A stretch of DNA of 7,704 nucleotides from Candidatus Fermentibacterales bacterium (GTDB taxonomy: Bacteria > Fermentibacterota > Fermentibacteria > Fermentibacterales > JAFGKQ01), in contig JAFGKQ010000155.1 of NCBI GenBank assembly GCA_016928495.1, positions 1-7,704 of the forward strand, in the 5' to 3' direction. The notes below the pieces were generated by a model that worked only from the letters and a program-made list of their open reading frames with translations, searched no databases and had not been told where the DNA came from. Below are positions 6,482-7,704 of the stretch, in pieces (the first letter of the stretch is position 1; the number at the start of each line of letters is the position of its first letter). The position numbers were made by a program, and so were the translations under genes.

Positions 6482-7227
6482 GCCTGCCCCCTGATCTTCC
6501 TCTCCGCCCGGCGCATCTCTGCCGCTCTGACGTTCGCTGCGAGGTACCCGTCGATGCTGCTGCCGGCGTCGGTCCACCAGCCGGCGAGGACGTCCGCCCT
6601 GAGGAGGCCCGTGTCCAGATAGGCCCTGTTGAGGTCGGTGACCTCCAGCTCGCCCCTCGTCGAGGGAGTCAGCCCCGCGATCGTCTCGAAGGCGAAGCTG
6701 TCGTACATGTAGACGCCGATCACGGCATAGCTGCTCCTCGGCTCGACGGGCTTCTCCTCGATCGACAGGATCCTGTCCCCGTCCAGCTCGGCCACGCCGT
6801 AGTCCTGGGGATTGGAGACCTCCTTGAGCAGGACCCTGGCGCCCCGCTGCTGGGCCCGGAAGGCCTCCACATGAGGCAAGAGGGGGTCCTCGAAGATGTT
6901 GTCGCCCAGTATGACGACGAAGCGGTCATCGCCGACGAAGGTCCTCGTCAGTCCGATCGCCTCGGCGATTCCCCCTTCCTTCTCCTGGTAGGCATAGTTG
7001 AGGGTCCTGAGGCCGAAGCCCGATCCATCGCCCAGTAGCCTGAGGAAGTCCCCGGTGCCGAAGCCTCCCGTGACGAGCATCACGTCCAGGATGCCGGCCT
7101 CCGCGAGCTTCTGCAGGGGGTAGAAGATCATCGGCTGATCGTACACCGGCAGAAGGTGCTTGTTGGTTATGCTGGTCAGAGGCCTGAGCCTGGTGCCCAG
7201 CCCGCCGGCCAGCACCACTCCCTTCAT
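6478..7227 (-). CDS. rmlA: Glucose-1-phosphate thymidylyltransferase, compact form
   Basis: A 249-residue nucleotidyltransferase that joins glucose-1-phosphate and dTTP to give dTDP-glucose and pyrophosphate, the substrate of the next gene's product. The signature [13 protein letters not shown] is at 6-18, followed by [16 protein letters not shown] (22-37). [11 protein letters not shown] (104-114) carries the metal-binding D109. [11 protein letters not shown] (139-149), SIEEKP (155-160), [14 protein letters not shown] (191-204) and GWWTDAGSS (216-224, second metal Asp D220) follow. Length is about 40 residues below the common enzymes of about 290 residues; the C-terminal helical extension that helps form the regulatory dTDP-rhamnose site is missing. 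This matches a known compact subgroup of about 245 residues, so it is probably not a truncation. ATG 7227 follows a GA-rich stretch (GGGGAAGGGA) and lies 31 bases after the propeller gene's stop. Confidence 0.93.
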   Translation of the reverse strand: MKGVVLAGGLGTRLRPLTSITNKHLLPVYDQPMIFYPLQKLAEAGILDVMLVTGGFGTGDFLRLLGDGSGFGLRTLNYAYQEKEGGIAEAIGLTRTFVGDDRFVVILGDNIFEDPLLPHVEAFRAQQRGARVLLKEVSNPQDYGVAELDGDRILSIEEKPVEPRSSYAVIGVYMYDSFAFETIAGLTPSTRGELEVTDLNRAYLDTGLLRADVLAGWWTDAGSSIDGYLAANVRAAEMRRAERKIRGQA

Positions 7228-7258
7228 CCCGCGTCCCTTCCCCGGGAGGTCGAGGGAC

Positions 7259-7704
7259 CTACCGGACGATCGCGATCTTGAAGAGGCAAGGTTGCCCTCC
7301 CTGATCGATGCTCACAATGTAAGTCCCTGAAGCAAGGGGATCTCCATTGCTATCGACCCCTGACCAGAGGAAGCTGTCCCTGTCAGGGGTCTGTGACTCA
7401 TAAACAAGCTCCCCCGACAGGTCAAACACGCGGACTACGGTCGGATCATCGGGCATGCCGGCCAGCCTTGCCGCTCCGTGAAGGGCGGGAAGGAAGGGGT
7501 TGGGGTAGAGCGTCGGGCCCTGGCTTCCGGGAGTTGACAGGCCCACGCCGAGGTCGGCTCTCCAGAGGCCGCGGCCGGTGGTGATGTAGAGGTACCCCTC
7601 ATCCGGGTCCAGGGCGAGCCTGCGTATGGAGCCATCGCTCAGGGGGCTGTTGAAGACGTTGTAGACGTCGATGTCACCATCGGGGAGGATGCAGTAGAGA
7701 GCAC
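7259..7704 (-). CDS. Secreted beta-propeller protein with FlgD-Ig/sorting-like C-terminus (5' end outside window)
   Basis: This is the last 147 residues of a larger protein; the frame is open to the window edge, so a start at GTG 7546 is not needed. The visible N-terminal part (residues 1-53) has short propeller-blade repeats: DGDIDVYNVFNSPLSDGS, then RRLALDPDEGYLYITTGRG, then LWRAD. These resemble NHL or two-component-regulator propeller blades. A linker leads to the YPNPF motif, and then VRVFDLSGELVY, SFLWSGVDSNGDPLASGTY and IVSID form an Ig-like fold of the FlgD-Ig/type A sorting-domain kind. It stops at TAG 7261-7259. Proteins of this make-up are normally exported and surface-attached or released. 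Whether a type IX system is used cannot be judged here. GC is about 55-57% across 7261-7440 against about 70% at 7501-7620. It precedes rmlA by only 31 bases and could be read through into the operon. Confidence 0.82.
   Translation of the reverse strand, partial: ALYCILPDGDIDVYNVFNSPLSDGSIRRLALDPDEGYLYITTGRGLWRADLGVGLSTPGSQGPTLYPNPFLPALHGAARLAGMPDDPTVVRVFDLSGELVYESQTPDRDSFLWSGVDSNGDPLASGTYIVSIDQGGQPCLFKIAIVR

Noticed and set aside
5597-6622. 341-codon open frame on the plus strand opposite rmlB
   Set aside because: It lies antisense to a well-supported rmlB, with no recognisable motif, and its composition fits the reverse of GC-rich codons.
7228-7258. Possible terminator between the propeller gene and rmlA (TCCCT ... 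AGGGA)
   Set aside because: The arms are short, the pairing imperfect and there is no T-tract, so I do not call a terminator.
1-7704. CRISPR array, tRNA/rRNA, insertion sequence or transposase
   Set aside because: I saw no regularly spaced repeats, no tRNA-like cloverleaf sequence and no transposase motif; nearly all of the window is covered by the genes listed.

Overview
The window is a GC-rich stretch of bacterial DNA (about 60-70% in most lines I counted). Every convincing gene lies on the minus strand, so transcription runs from high to low coordinates. It reads as part of a surface-polysaccharide locus: sugar-nucleotide synthesis followed by export. The upstream flank is a secreted propeller-type protein with a FlgD-Ig-like or type IX-like C-terminal tail. 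The downstream flank is a peroxiredoxin and a response regulator. That tail, with AGG (Arg) and ATA (Ile) codons in GC-rich DNA and TTG starts, suggests a Gram-negative, probably uncultivated lineage where such C-terminal domains are common (FCB-related or similar candidate phyla). This placement is inference and I would not name a phylum.

Layout in order of transcription: (1) 7704-7259, 3' end of a secreted beta-propeller protein with a C-terminal FlgD/sorting-like domain. (2) 7227-6478, rmlA, glucose-1-phosphate thymidylyltransferase. (3) 6481-5429, rmlB, dTDP-glucose 4,6-dehydratase, with a TTG start overlapping the rmlA stop. (4) 5429-4497, UDP-glucuronate decarboxylase (UDP-xylose synthase). 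(5) 4497-3340, Wza-like polysaccharide export protein. (6) 3330-2125, Wzz-type polysaccharide co-polymerase without a kinase domain. (7) 2056-737, Wzx/MOP-type flippase with a TTG start. (8) 732-185, PrxQ/BCP-type peroxiredoxin whose frame is broken near 481-487. (9) 183-1, N-terminal receiver domain of a response regulator, cut by the window edge.

How the genes fit together: RmlA and RmlB make dTDP-4-keto-6-deoxyglucose, and the decarboxylase makes UDP-xylose. A flippase would move the lipid-linked repeat across the inner membrane, the co-polymerase would set chain length, and the Wza-like protein would carry the polymer across the periplasm and outer membrane. Stop/start overlaps at rmlA/rmlB, rmlB/uxs and uxs/wza, and a stop codon inside the next ribosome binding site at wza/wzz, indicate one tightly coupled operon. 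No glycosyltransferase, polymerase, rmlC or rmlD lies in the window, so the sugar structure cannot be deduced.

I found no clearly new biological system. The points most worth a second look are the single-base frameshift in the peroxiredoxin, a sharp GC drop confined to the C-terminal domain of the propeller protein, and a five-codon minicistron ending on the flippase start codon.
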